Positions 1 through 8,503 of a DNA stretch of 64,000 nt are shown here, piece after piece. The notes under the pieces are model-generated. The model saw only the letters and a list, made by a program, of their open reading frames with translations. It did no database searches and had not been told where the DNA came from. Numbering within the stretch: position 1 is the stretch's first letter; each line of letters opens with the position of its first letter. This DNA is from Corynebacterium faecale. Its GTDB lineage: Bacteria; Actinomycetota; Actinomycetes; Mycobacteriales; Mycobacteriaceae. The DNA is taken from contig NZ_CP047204.1 in the NCBI RefSeq assembly GCF_030408735.1, positions 2,604,001-2,668,000 of the forward strand, written 5' to 3'. Made by a program: the position numbers and the translations under genes.

Positions 1-892
1 CATCCTGGCCAAGACCGGTGATGAACTCAAGGTGACCGAGATCCCGGATAATGTCTACGAATCCCTGTCCAAGAACCAGGCGAAGGAGATCCATGTCTTC
101 GGCCGACGTGGTCCCGCCCAGGCCAAGTTCACCCCGATGGAGCTCAAGGAGCTGGACCACTCCCCCACCATCGAGGTCATTGTGAACCCCGAGGACATTG
201 ATTACGATGCCGCCTCCGAGGCAGCACGACGCGAGTCCAAGTCCCAGGACCTGGTCTGCCAGACACTGGAGCAGTACGCGATCCGCGACCCCAAGGGCGC
301 ACCACACAAGCTGTTCATCCACTTCTTCGAATCCCCGGTGGAGATCCTGGGCGAGGACGGCAAGGTTGTCGGCCTGAAAACCGAACGCACCCAGCTCGAC
401 GGCAACGGTGGCGTCACCGGCACCGGAGAGTTCACCACCTGGGATGTCCAGGCGGTCTACCGCGCCGTGGGTTACCGTTCCGACGCGGTCCAGGATGTGC
501 CTTTCGACGCTGAGCGCGCAGTGATCCCCAACGATGGCGGTCGCGTGCTCGACCCATCAACCGGTGCGCCGGTTACCAGCCTGTACGCCACCGGCTGGAT
601 CAAGCGAGGCCCCATCGGCCTGATCGGAAACACCAAATCCGATGCCAAGGAGACCACCGAGATGCTCCTGGCGGATGTCGCGGCCGGTTCCCTGCCTGCT
701 CCGGCGAACCCCTCGGCCGATGCCATCATCGAGTTGCTTGATGATCGCAAGGTCCCTTACACCACCTGGGATGGCTGGCACCTGCTGGATGCAGCTGAGC
801 GCAAAGCCGGTGAAGCAGAAGGCCGCGAACGCAAGAAGGTCGTGGACTGGAATGACATGGTCCGTTTCGCCCGCCCGGAGTACGAGATCTAG
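1..892 (+). CDS. fprA: Ferredoxin/adrenodoxin-type NADP reductase, 5'-truncated by window edge
   Basis: This is the C-terminal two thirds (about 296 residues) of an FAD- and NADPH-binding reductase that passes electrons between NADPH and ferredoxin. The reading frame is open from base 2. It aligns almost residue for residue with the complete paralogue at 54753-56126, sharing the FGRRGPAQ block, the DYDAASE segment, the SQDLVCQ helix, the GWIKRGPIG motif and the GNTKSDAKET motif of the adrenodoxin-reductase family. The C-terminus ends in a WND-rich tail typical of the family. The N-terminal FAD-binding GxGxxG lies outside the window. The paralogue is clearly fpr2-like. This copy would be the second Fpr that C. 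glutamicum also carries, so the symbol is by analogy. Confidence 0.85.
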   Translation, partial: ILAKTGDELKVTEIPDNVYESLSKNQAKEIHVFGRRGPAQAKFTPMELKELDHSPTIEVIVNPEDIDYDAASEAARRESKSQDLVCQTLEQYAIRDPKGAPHKLFIHFFESPVEILGEDGKVVGLKTERTQLDGNGGVTGTGEFTTWDVQAVYRAVGYRSDAVQDVPFDAERAVIPNDGGRVLDPSTGAPVTSLYATGWIKRGPIGLIGNTKSDAKETTEMLLADVAAGSLPAPANPSADAIIELLDDRKVPYTTWDGWHLLDAAERKAGEAEGRERKKVVDWNDMVRFARPEYEI

Positions 893-952
893 GCAGCCCC
901 GACCCCAACCCATGCCGGTGATGCGATAAAAGTCTCTGACCCGGCAGGATGT

Positions 953-970
953 TACTTGATACATCAAATA
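953..970. promoter_or_regulatory. RosR-like inverted repeat upstream of the acetyltransferase
   Basis: The core TTGATACATCAA is a perfect palindrome. It matches 15 of 18 positions of the RosR operator consensus as I recall it (TTGTTGAYRYRTCAACWA). It lies 125 bp before the acetyltransferase start, which is far for a simple repressor site, so regulation of that gene is uncertain. Confidence 0.3.
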
Positions 971-1094
971 CTTGGACTCTGAGCAAGTCGGCTACGGGAG
1001 CCGATCCTGCTGGGGCGTGTACAGGGGCGAATGTATTTTATTCTCCCCTTCACTCCAAGTGCCCTTTCCGGCTCAGACACGTTAGTATTTGGCC

Positions 1095-1631
1095 ATGACC
1101 CGTTACTTTGCTGTTTCCAACATTTCGGACTTGAGTTCCCTCGAGCTGCACAAATTGTACAAGCTCCGTGTTGATGTGTTTGTTCACGAGCAGAAGACCC
1201 CATACGCGGAGATCGAGGACGTCGATGCCGCCAACACCACCCACCACATCCTTGCCTGGCAGCGCCGCACCGACGGCATCAGCGCCCTTGACGGCTGCGC
1301 CCGCCTGATCCCCACCACCGTCTCCGAGGTTGCGGCCACCACCGGTGCCACCCTTGAGCTTGACGACGCCCCCCTGTCCCAGCTCGGTCGCCTCGCCGTG
1401 ACCAGGGATTCCCGCGGAACAGGACTCTCCGAGGAGATCATGCAGAACTCACTGCGCCTAGCCTACGAGCAGTTCCCGGAGCAGGATGTCATCCTCACCG
1501 CCCAGGAGCCACTGAAGAAGTTCTACGAGGGCTTCGGTTTCACCGTCTGCGGATCCCTCTTTGACGATGCCGGTGTCCCTCACCTCCCCATGCTGCTCAA
1601 GGCTGCTGATCTGGTGAAGTTCGCCAACTAG
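1095..1631 (+). CDS. GNAT-family N-acetyltransferase (ElaA-like)
   Basis: A 178-residue acyl-CoA-dependent N-acyltransferase of the ElaA subgroup. The N-terminal block LRVDVFVHEQ with TPYAEIEDVDAAN corresponds to the ElaA signature (R-x-DVFVxEQ, then PYxExDxxD). The acetyl-CoA loop is at about residues 100-115 (LGRLAVTRDSRGTGLSEEIM). The late FYEGFGF motif is also typical of GNAT proteins. The substrate is not predictable. ATG at 1095 was chosen over TTG at 1089 because TAGTAT at 1083-1088 sits 6 nt before it, a leaderless arrangement with no Shine-Dalgarno. The last 4 bases overlap the convergent lipoprotein gene. Confidence 0.8.
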   Translation: MTRYFAVSNISDLSSLELHKLYKLRVDVFVHEQKTPYAEIEDVDAANTTHHILAWQRRTDGISALDGCARLIPTTVSEVAATTGATLELDDAPLSQLGRLAVTRDSRGTGLSEEIMQNSLRLAYEQFPEQDVILTAQEPLKKFYEGFGFTVCGSLFDDAGVPHLPMLLKAADLVKFAN

Positions 1632-2620
1632 TCGCCCACCCCGACGGCATCCGCACTCACCCAGAATTCCTCCCCGCTGCGGGTGAGGAAAGTGAGTCGG
1701 GTGCCATTGTTGTACACGGTCAGATGATCAAGGACCAGTGCTTTCGGCGCACCCACCAGTTGTCGCGCCAGATAAACATCAAGGCCGGGGTTGGATCCCC
1801 TCGCGCCTACAAGCTCAACATGCTCCTCGGATAATGCGAACTGCACGAGGTTGAGTGAGCCTTCCCATAACGATGGTCCATAGGACTGGCAGAAGAATGC
1901 TGTCTCATCCGGTGGTTCGTGGAAACATGCCACCTCCTGCCCATCGGCGAAACTAAAAACGGGTGTCGGAGAGAATACCTGTGTGACCCCATCTCCGGTC
2001 TCCATGCGGGCATCGACAGCAGCCCCGGAAAGCTGTTGGTAACCTGCGCTAGTGATGGTGAAGCCTTCGCCGCTCTGGTACTTCAGACAGGAAATTTCAT
2101 CCGCGCTTTCGGTGAAACAACCCATCGTGTGGAGATCTAGATAATTCCCCTCAACAAGAGGCGTGTAATAATCCGGCATGACATGGCTAATCCAGCTCTG
2201 CTGCTCCGCAAAGCCGGGGCGGTTCCCTGGATTGCTATCGGCCACCACATAATCCGGTTGATGGTGATTCCCCCACCGGCAGGCGCCCTGGGAAAAACCC
2301 ACACGCCAGTCGCCAGGGGGTTCCCCATCTTGTGGCGGATTTTCCTCCATCGGCCGGAATTCACAGTGGATGGAACCATCAGGACTGGAAAAGGCTACCT
2401 GGCCTCCGACGCCGGGATCAGGGACCGTGAAATAATCCCGAGGTAGACGCTCATAGCGGGGTGAAGCCGGTGGCAGTCCTGGTTGTGCAGCGGGGGTCGC
2501 AGGCTCAGGTTCCTGCACCACGGTGGTTTCGTCCGGCCTGATATCGCGTTCCGATGAGGTAGAGCAGACCACACCGGTGAGCGCCACCAGGGGCAGCACC
2601 CAGAGCCATCGGGCTTTCAT
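1628..2620 (-). CDS. Secreted protein, tandem paralogue of the adjacent lipoprotein
   Basis: A 330-residue exported protein of unknown function. It has an N-terminal hydrophobic signal (WLWVLPLVALTGVVC). The cysteine could be lipidated, but the lipobox is poor because Val precedes Cys. A Pro/Glu-rich spacer follows at about residues 30-50, then a domain shared with the upstream gene: SPDGSIHCEF, a PDYV segment, MGCF, SCLKYQSGEGF, and a YxCxSxGPSLW-like block near residue 240. The conserved Cys residues suggest disulfides outside the membrane. It starts 17 bp after the paralogue ends, so the two are probably co-transcribed. I do not recognise a characterised family. Confidence 0.7.
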   Translation of the reverse strand: MKARWLWVLPLVALTGVVCSTSSERDIRPDETTVVQEPEPATPAAQPGLPPASPRYERLPRDYFTVPDPGVGGQVAFSSPDGSIHCEFRPMEENPPQDGEPPGDWRVGFSQGACRWGNHHQPDYVVADSNPGNRPGFAEQQSWISHVMPDYYTPLVEGNYLDLHTMGCFTESADEISCLKYQSGEGFTITSAGYQQLSGAAVDARMETGDGVTQVFSPTPVFSFADGQEVACFHEPPDETAFFCQSYGPSLWEGSLNLVQFALSEEHVELVGARGSNPGLDVYLARQLVGAPKALVLDHLTVYNNGTRLTFLTRSGEEFWVSADAVGVGD

Positions 2621-2637
2621 GGCATTTAATCCCTTGG

Positions 2638-3711
2638 TTATCCGGATCCAGTCTGGGTTCCGTAGTCCGGCCCATTGGTCCAGAAAGAATCCCCGTTCTG
2701 GGTGGTGAAGGTGATCCTGGTGCCGTCATAATCAGCTACCAGGCCATCATCCAGGCGGTACAACCCCGGTTCCAGAGGTTGCCGGGACTCGTAGAGATCA
2801 AATCCCGGGTTGGCTGCGAATGCACGCACAAATTCAGCGTTGCCATCTTGCAGCTCCCAGGCCAGGATATTAGCGGGACCGGGTCCTTCTGTAGGTTCCC
2901 ACCCCGCAAGATTGAGGGACACGCAGGAATAACGTTCCTCCACGGTGGTGTCATAGAAACACCGCACACCGTCTTCACCGTTGAAGGGGATATCAATCAC
3001 CCGGGACAACACCTGGGTATAGCCTGCATCATCGGTCAGCTGCGCCATCACCTGCTCATTGCTGAGTTCACCAAACCCCGCACCATCCGGGCTGCCATCA
3101 ATAGAAAAGGCTTCACCGGTGGTGAACTTGGTGCAGGCAATCTCGGAGGCGGTTGGAGCGAAGCAACCAATCTTTCCCAGGTGGACGAATTCACCGGTAT
3201 CCAGGGTGGCTGAGGCCGTGGGGAAGGTAGGGGAGATGCCGTCCTGTGGCTCTGCAAATGTCGGCTGCACAGTGGCATCGGTGGTGATGGACACGTAGTC
3301 AGCTACCCCATCCGCGTCCTCCATTCCGTACAGGCATCCTCCCACCGTCTCATCAATGGCGAACATCCGCTGCGGGTAGGCGTACTGCCCGTGCTCCGCA
3401 GTAAAAGAGCAGTGGATCGAACCGTCACCTGAGGTGAATACGGCGGTTTCCACATCCGGCAACCCGATGTCGTAGGTAGTTTGATCAATGCGGATGAAAG
3501 TTTGACCTTCTGCCGCCACCGGTGTGGTGGCAGCTGGGTCAGGCAGGGTGGTGGCTGGGGTGACGGTATCCGTCACTGCGTCCGCTGATGGTTGAGCAGC
3601 AGTGACAGTAACCGTCGGTGCAGCTTCAGTATCCGATTCGCTGGCGCATGCTGAGAGAAACAAGAGGCAGGCCGCAGCAAAGGCCCCGGTGGCAATCCCT
3701 TCGCGGTACAT
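2638..3711 (-). CDS. Lipoprotein of unknown function
   Basis: A 357-residue lipoprotein. The signal peptide ends in a good lipobox (FLSAC, Cys at about residue 21), then a Thr/Ala/Pro-rich linker to about residue 70. The globular part carries GDGSIHCSF, GGCLYG, DYVSI, IGCFAPTASEIACTKF and RCFYD, giving several Cys pairs shared with the downstream paralogue. The ATG is preceded by AAGGTGAGGGA, which serves as ribosome-binding site. It probably sits on the outer face of the plasma membrane. The adjacent purT reads in the same direction but ends 90 bp upstream, so read-through is possible. Confidence 0.75.
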   Translation of the reverse strand: MYREGIATGAFAAACLLFLSACASESDTEAAPTVTVTAAQPSADAVTDTVTPATTLPDPAATTPVAAEGQTFIRIDQTTYDIGLPDVETAVFTSGDGSIHCSFTAEHGQYAYPQRMFAIDETVGGCLYGMEDADGVADYVSITTDATVQPTFAEPQDGISPTFPTASATLDTGEFVHLGKIGCFAPTASEIACTKFTTGEAFSIDGSPDGAGFGELSNEQVMAQLTDDAGYTQVLSRVIDIPFNGEDGVRCFYDTTVEERYSCVSLNLAGWEPTEGPGPANILAWELQDGNAEFVRAFAANPGFDLYESRQPLEPGLYRLDDGLVADYDGTRITFTTQNGDSFWTNGPDYGTQTGSG

Positions 3712-3801
3712 TCCCTCACCTTAAGTCAGGGTTCCTCATCAACATACAGAAATTGGTGAATGTTATAAAATTGATAGCCACAGGCGGAGGCATGGGATCA
3801 T

Positions 3802-5028
3802 CTAGTCGACGCTGTCTCCACCGGGGTGCACCTTGATTGCTGTGGCCGCGCGGGTGGCGCGCTCACGGGCGGTATCCACATCCTCAGCGGTGGACACAGC
3901 AACACCCATGCGACGCTTAGGAAATGCCTCGGGCTTGCCAAAGAGTCGGAGATCAGTTTCCTCCACCGCGAGGGCTTCTGCCAAACCTGAGTAGGACACC
4001 CCCATGGAATCGGCGCCACCATAGATCACAGCGGAAGCCCCTGGAGAAACCAGAGTCACATCAACCGGAAGTCCGAGGATCGCCTTCGCGTGAAGTTCAA
4101 ATTCGGAAAATCGTTGTGTGGCCAGCGTGACCAGGCCGGTGTCATGTGGGCGCGGAGACACCTCGGAGAAGTACACATCCTCCCCGGAGACAAACAGTTC
4201 CACGCCGAAAACCCCACGCCCACCAAGCGCATTGGTGATGCGGGCAGCCACCGAACGGGCATTTTCCAGGGCATGCGCATTCATGTCCATCGGCTGCCAG
4301 GACTCCACATAGTCACCATCCTCCTGGTGGTGACCAATCGGTTCACAGAACCAGGTGGCGGCCTTACCGGTGGCGGGATCAATACCGCGGACTGTCAGCA
4401 GGGTGATCTCATATTCGAATTCGACGAATTCCTCCACGATGACCCGCTGGTTAGCTACCCGGGCACCACTCATGGCGTACTCCCACGCCGCTTCCAGGTC
4501 ATCGGCGGATTTGACCACGGACTGTCCCTTACCGGAGGAGCTCATGACGGGTTTGACCACATTCGGGTATCCGAGACGCTCAGATGCTTCCTTGAACTCC
4601 TCAAAGCTGGAGCAGAACTCATACCGGGAAGTGGGTAGACCGAGCTCCTCTGAGGCGAGCCGACGGATGCCTTCGCGGTTCATGGTCAACTTGGCGGCGC
4701 GGGCGGTGGGGACGATGGTGGCCAAGCCTTCTTCCTCGATCCTGACCAGTTCATCAGTGGCCAGGGCCTCGATCTCCGGAATGACAAAATCAGGCTTCAC
4801 GGTGCTGATGACTTCCCGGACGGCAACCGGATCTGTCATGTCAATGACATAGGAGAAGTGCGCTACCTGGTGCGCCGGTGCGTTGTCATAACGATCAACC
4901 GCATGAACCTCCACTCCCAGACGCTGAAAAGCGATGGCAACTTCCTTGCCCAGCTCACCGGATCCCAGCAACATCACCTTGGTGGCATTGGGCTGGAGTG
5001 GGGTACCGATCTTTTCTGGCTTATACAT
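3802..5028 (-). CDS. purT: Formate-dependent phosphoribosylglycinamide formyltransferase (GAR transformylase 2)
   Basis: A 408-residue ATP-grasp enzyme converting GAR, formate and ATP to formyl-GAR in purine synthesis, in the cytoplasm. The N-terminus has the Rossmann-like [14 protein letters not shown] motif, then [10 protein letters not shown]. The ATP-grasp core includes [12 protein letters not shown] (about residues 150-165), [10 protein letters not shown], and the metal-binding FGVELF ... [12 protein letters not shown] segment. Length matches the family (about 390-410). The start is well supported: GGAGG lies 7 nt before the ATG. It is divergent from the M20 amidohydrolase gene, with 94 bp between the starts. 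Confidence 0.95.
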   Translation of the reverse strand: MYKPEKIGTPLQPNATKVMLLGSGELGKEVAIAFQRLGVEVHAVDRYDNAPAHQVAHFSYVIDMTDPVAVREVISTVKPDFVIPEIEALATDELVRIEEEGLATIVPTARAAKLTMNREGIRRLASEELGLPTSRYEFCSSFEEFKEASERLGYPNVVKPVMSSSGKGQSVVKSADDLEAAWEYAMSGARVANQRVIVEEFVEFEYEITLLTVRGIDPATGKAATWFCEPIGHHQEDGDYVESWQPMDMNAHALENARSVAARITNALGGRGVFGVELFVSGEDVYFSEVSPRPHDTGLVTLATQRFSEFELHAKAILGLPVDVTLVSPGASAVIYGGADSMGVSYSGLAEALAVEETDLRLFGKPEAFPKRRMGVAVSTAEDVDTARERATRAATAIKVHPGGDSVD

Positions 5029-5109
5029 GGGGTTTCCTCCGTCTGAGCACCTGTTTCAGTATGGCTACTGCCAACTGTATCGGACGCCCCGGACACCGGA
5101 CCTGGATAG

Positions 5110-5122
5110 TACGGTATGACTT
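5110..5122 (+). promoter_or_regulatory. Leaderless-type -10 box for the M20 amidohydrolase
   Basis: TACGGT ends 7 nt before the ATG at 5123 and there is no Shine-Dalgarno, so transcription could begin at the start codon. No clear -35 box is seen. Confidence 0.35.
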
Positions 5123-6307
5123 ATGAACGCACTTCTGGAGAATCTGGCCAACACCCGCGCCGAGCGTGAGGAATTGTACAAGTGGTTCCACCGGAACCCT
5201 GAGCTGTCCAGCGCAGAGTTCAACACCATCGAGCGGATCCGTGCCGAGCTCAAGGGCATGGATATCGATCAACTCATCGACGTCACCGCCACCGGTGCGG
5301 TGGCGATCATCAACAACGGTGACGGCCCGGTGGTGGCCCTGCGTGGCGATATCGACGCCCTCCCTGTCGCCGAACAAACCGGCCTTGATTACGCCTCAGA
5401 AATCCACGGGGTCATGCACGCCTGCGGCCATGACTTCCACATCACCACCCTGCTCAGCGCCGTTGATGTCTTCTCCTCAAACAGAGATGCCTGGTCCGGA
5501 ACCCTGGTGGCGGTGTTCCAGCCGGCGGAGGAGACCGCCTCCGGCGCACGTGCGATGGTTGACGCTGATATCGCCAACGTGATGCCCATCCCGGATGTCT
5601 ACCTCGGCCAACACGTCATGGCTTCCCAGGCCGGCGTGGTCTCCATGCCGGAGACCGCCGTGATGTCCACCATGGAATCCATCCGCGTCCGAATCTTCGG
5701 TGCCGGCTCACACGGTTCCATGCCCCACCTGGGAGTGGATCCAATCGTGTTGGCCGCACACATCATCACCCGTCTCCAGACCGTGGTCGCCCGCGAGATC
5801 TCCCCCTTTGATTTCGGTGTGGTGACCGTCGGCGCGATCAACGCCGGAACCAAATCCAATATCATCCCGGAATCAGCAGAACTCCTGATCAACACCCGCG
5901 CCATGTCTACGGAGATCCAGGCGAAGATCCGCACCGCCATTGAACGGATCGTGCGCAGCGAATGCCAGACTGCCGGCTCCCCGAAGGAACCCACCTTTGA
6001 ATACTATGACCGTGCACCCCTGACCTTCAACGATGCCGATGCCCGCAGCGTGGTCGCAGACGCCTTCACGGAAGTGTTTGGAGATGAGTATGAGGTCGTT
6101 CCACCTTCCACCGCCTCTGAGGATTTCTCCGTGATCCCTGATGCCCTCGGGGTTCCCTATGTGTTCTGGTTCGTGGGTGGCTACGAGGATCCGGAGAATG
6201 CCCCCGGCAACCACTCCCCCTTCTTCGCCCCGGCGATCCAACCCACCCTGGACCGCAGCCTGGAAGCGTTCATCGCTGCTGCATCTGCCTGGTTGATCCG
6301 GGACTGA
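5123..6307 (+). CDS. M20-family amidohydrolase (N-acyl-amino-acid hydrolase type)
   Basis: A 394-residue di-metal peptidase/aminoacylase of the M20D (hippurate/IAA-amino-acid hydrolase) group. Visible motifs are WFHRNPELS near the N-terminus, the GDIDALPV loop, HACGHDFH with metal ligands (about residue 100), PAEETASGA with the catalytic Glu pair, a GSHGSMPH loop in the lid domain, and ASEDFSVIP with the late Glu ligand. It probably removes an acyl group from an amino acid in the cytoplasm. No signal peptide is seen. Substrate cannot be read from the sequence. Start ATG 5123 follows a leaderless-type -10 box. Confidence 0.85.
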   Translation: MNALLENLANTRAEREELYKWFHRNPELSSAEFNTIERIRAELKGMDIDQLIDVTATGAVAIINNGDGPVVALRGDIDALPVAEQTGLDYASEIHGVMHACGHDFHITTLLSAVDVFSSNRDAWSGTLVAVFQPAEETASGARAMVDADIANVMPIPDVYLGQHVMASQAGVVSMPETAVMSTMESIRVRIFGAGSHGSMPHLGVDPIVLAAHIITRLQTVVAREISPFDFGVVTVGAINAGTKSNIIPESAELLINTRAMSTEIQAKIRTAIERIVRSECQTAGSPKEPTFEYYDRAPLTFNDADARSVVADAFTEVFGDEYEVVPPSTASEDFSVIPDALGVPYVFWFVGGYEDPENAPGNHSPFFAPAIQPTLDRSLEAFIAAASAWLIRD

Positions 6308-6334
6308 GCTCTTCTCCCCCGACCCCACACAGGA

Positions 6335-6399
6335 TTGTTAGATTGGGCACCCCCTTAATCTCACAAGGAATCGCCAAAAGGCGAAACCTTGTGAGATTA
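6335..6399. repeat. 65-bp palindromic direct repeat, left copy
   Basis: This copy matches 8142-8206 at 62 of 65 positions. It contains a perfect 12-bp inverted repeat (AATCTCACAAGG / CCTTGTGAGATT) around an inner 5-bp hairpin (TCGCC-AAAA-GGCGA). Its right end supplies the TAA stop codon (6397-6399) of the gene it flanks. It has no U-run on either side, so it is not a classic terminator. Confidence 0.85.
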
Positions 6400-8118
6400 G
6401 ACCCTTTCGTAGCGAGATGCCCGCCCCTTGCCCACAGGCTCCACCACGCCATTCTCTGCCAGTGTCTCAAGAGTGCGCTTGGCGGTTCCCCGCGCTGTTC
6501 CGGTTAGTTCCGCAAGATCTCCCGTGGTGATGGCATCATGATTCACAAGCCATTCATCGACCACGCGCGACTGCTCCTCTTGAACCGTAGACAGATAGGC
6601 AACAAAGGGAAAAGCACTGTCGGGGTCATAGGCAGAGGACACCAGTGACCGGGCAGTTTCACCCAGTATCCACACGTCTTTATATCGCCTGATGAGTGGT
6701 TGCGCCTGCACGGTGGACTGACGGGCGGTCTCTAAAGCCACACGGGCAGCCTGCGCTCCCGCCTGGAGTGCCCCAGTGAGGATTTCCACTGTGATGAATG
6801 ACCTGTGCAAAAGTTGATGCAGAATAATGGCCACACGAAAGTCCTGCTGGCGCGCAGATGGGGTTATTGCTCTCACGCAGTTGACGATCGGCGACACGGG
6901 CTCACCCCCGACAAGAACACACTCCACGTACTGCCCCGGCAATTCCGTGATCAGGGGAGGTTGGTGACCTAAAATGATCATGTCCCGGTACATTCGATCA
7001 ACACCCACACCCTGCTTATCCACAAGACCAAGGGCGCGGAACAAGTCGGCCAGGGCGGGATATCTCGCTTCCCTGTTACTGAGAATATTTCCGGCGTTCA
7101 CCTCTCCGGGAAAGCCACCGGGACTTAACACCCTGAGTGAACTATCCAGATCCGTCCACCGGACCTCAGTGGCAGCATTCCGGTTCCAGTCCCGATGGAT
7201 GACTCCATTGAGCAGTGCTTCCCTGATCGCCAGAGGAGGGATACGCCGGACCTGTTCATGATGAAAACCACGCTCCACCGTGATCGCAGTATTGACACCG
7301 GAGATGACTTTCTCCATCTCTGCGAGTTGTTCAAGGAGTGAGAGCTCAGGATTCATCGCCATATAATTGGCCACATTTCCTCCCGGCACATCAAATTCGG
7401 TGAAGTCCAGAAATGAACGTCCCGCTGTAGTGAACAGGAGGGAACCGGCTTGGGAGAGGGCTCCATCTGAGCGTAGAGCACCTGTCCTGCGCAGAATCTC
7501 TTCATCATCCAAGGCAGTAGGAGCATCGAACCACTGCCTCGCCAGCTCCATGGCCTGCGGACGCACAGCATCAACCGAGACCATGGAACTTTCTGCCATG
7601 CTGTCTTTCTGAACAGCTTCATCGCGGTGTTCCCACCATTGCGCGCGATCGACCGGGGTGCAGTGGTCGCCGACCCGCCATCGGATCCGTCCCTTGGTGT
7701 CTTCCACCGGCTCACGTGATTCCGCGATATACAGGACTAACAGCCGGTGGCCAGCAATCTCTTCCACAATGATGTCAGGGGCAATTCCAACCTTTTGAAA
7801 GATGTTATGCCGCAGCCAGTCTTGGTCCAGCTCGGTGCCGATCACCTGCCCGGTCCGGTCCTCCACCCCGACGATCAGTGCTCCGCCACCCGGAGAATTC
7901 GACATGCAGGCTGATTCATCTGCCAGCTGGATCGCGGCTTGAGAATTCTCGGCCTTTCCAGGTTCGATTGCTGAACCATTACGTCGGCCAGCTTCCTCCT
8001 TCAGATCTACTGATTGAGTTTCCGTTGTTCGGGTGAGACGGCCCTGCTTCTCACTGCCCAGAATCAGTTGAACTTCTTTCTCAACTGTTTTGCGTCTTAA
8101 GAACCCATGTTCCCTCAT
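6397..8118 (-). CDS. AlbA_2 (Schlafen-like) domain protein with GHKL-like region and C-terminal HTH
   Basis: A 573-residue cytoplasmic protein of the COG2865 type. About residues 40-150 form an AlbA_2/Schlafen-AlbA_2 module (AIQLADESACMSNSPGGGAL, then VGVEDRTG). The centre contains IREALLNGVIHRDW, characteristic of the divergent histidine-kinase-like ATPase block (HATPase_c_4) in these proteins. The last 60 residues form a winged helix (ITTGDLAELTGTARGTAKRTLETL) ending VGKGRASRYERV. Such proteins are predicted regulators or DNA/RNA-binding defence-associated factors. A specific role is not established here. A 65-bp palindromic repeat lies 23 bp upstream and another forms its stop codon, which suggests a discrete inserted unit. 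Confidence 0.75.
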   Translation of the reverse strand: MREHGFLRRKTVEKEVQLILGSEKQGRLTRTTETQSVDLKEEAGRRNGSAIEPGKAENSQAAIQLADESACMSNSPGGGALIVGVEDRTGQVIGTELDQDWLRHNIFQKVGIAPDIIVEEIAGHRLLVLYIAESREPVEDTKGRIRWRVGDHCTPVDRAQWWEHRDEAVQKDSMAESSMVSVDAVRPQAMELARQWFDAPTALDDEEILRRTGALRSDGALSQAGSLLFTTAGRSFLDFTEFDVPGGNVANYMAMNPELSLLEQLAEMEKVISGVNTAITVERGFHHEQVRRIPPLAIREALLNGVIHRDWNRNAATEVRWTDLDSSLRVLSPGGFPGEVNAGNILSNREARYPALADLFRALGLVDKQGVGVDRMYRDMIILGHQPPLITELPGQYVECVLVGGEPVSPIVNCVRAITPSARQQDFRVAIILHQLLHRSFITVEILTGALQAGAQAARVALETARQSTVQAQPLIRRYKDVWILGETARSLVSSAYDPDSAFPFVAYLSTVQEEQSRVVDEWLVNHDAITTGDLAELTGTARGTAKRTLETLAENGVVEPVGKGRASRYERV

Positions 8119-8141
8119 GTTTCACCAGCATACTTCAATCT

Positions 8142-8206
8142 TTGTTAGATTAGGCACCCCCTTAATCTCACACGGAATCGTCAAAAGGCGAAACCTTGTG
8201 AGATTA
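8142..8206. repeat. 65-bp palindromic direct repeat, right copy
   Basis: This is the second copy of the repeat at 6335-6399, with 3 mismatches. The symmetry extends further here: 18-bp arms at 8158-8175 and 8194-8211, with a single mismatch, form a long hairpin. It lies in the promoter region of the AlbA_2 gene. Confidence 0.85.
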
Positions 8207-8211
8207 AGGGG

Positions 8212-8423
8212 TTTCCACTGCGCTCATTGCTTTCCTTTCTCTCCCACCAGAAAATGGGAACAGTAGCCCTCACCCTGAGCGACACCTCAGGAGCACGCAG
8301 ATGAAGATCGGTCGACCTGTGCCCCGGATTGAAAAGTTTCACGGAACCGGGCTGGAGGGGGAAATCATGGATATGCTCAGCCTGCTCTTTTAGCCAATCG
8401 CCCACCGACCAACTTCTGTCATG
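8212..8423. other. Intergenic stretch without recognised gene
   Basis: Only a 74-codon minus-strand frame (8181-8405) is open. It has no family resemblance that I recognise, begins without a ribosome-binding site and runs into the palindromic repeat. I do not call it a gene. Confidence 0.4.
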
Positions 8424-8464
8424 GAAAAACCCCCTGAAACCATGCTTTTCATGATTTCAGGGGG
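8424..8464 (-). terminator. Rho-independent terminator of purA
   Basis: A perfect 10-bp stem (CCCCCTGAAA / TTTCAGGGGG, 8430-8439 and 8455-8464) is followed on the minus strand by five T residues. It lies 40 bp beyond the purA stop. Confidence 0.85.
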
Positions 8465-8503
8465 CAGGTTGGGTTGCGGGTAAAAACCCCTACCGCGATC
8501 GTC

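Noticed and set aside
8181..8405. 74-codon minus-strand frame next to the right 65-bp repeat
   Set aside because: No ribosome-binding site, no family resemblance, and it runs into the palindromic repeat.
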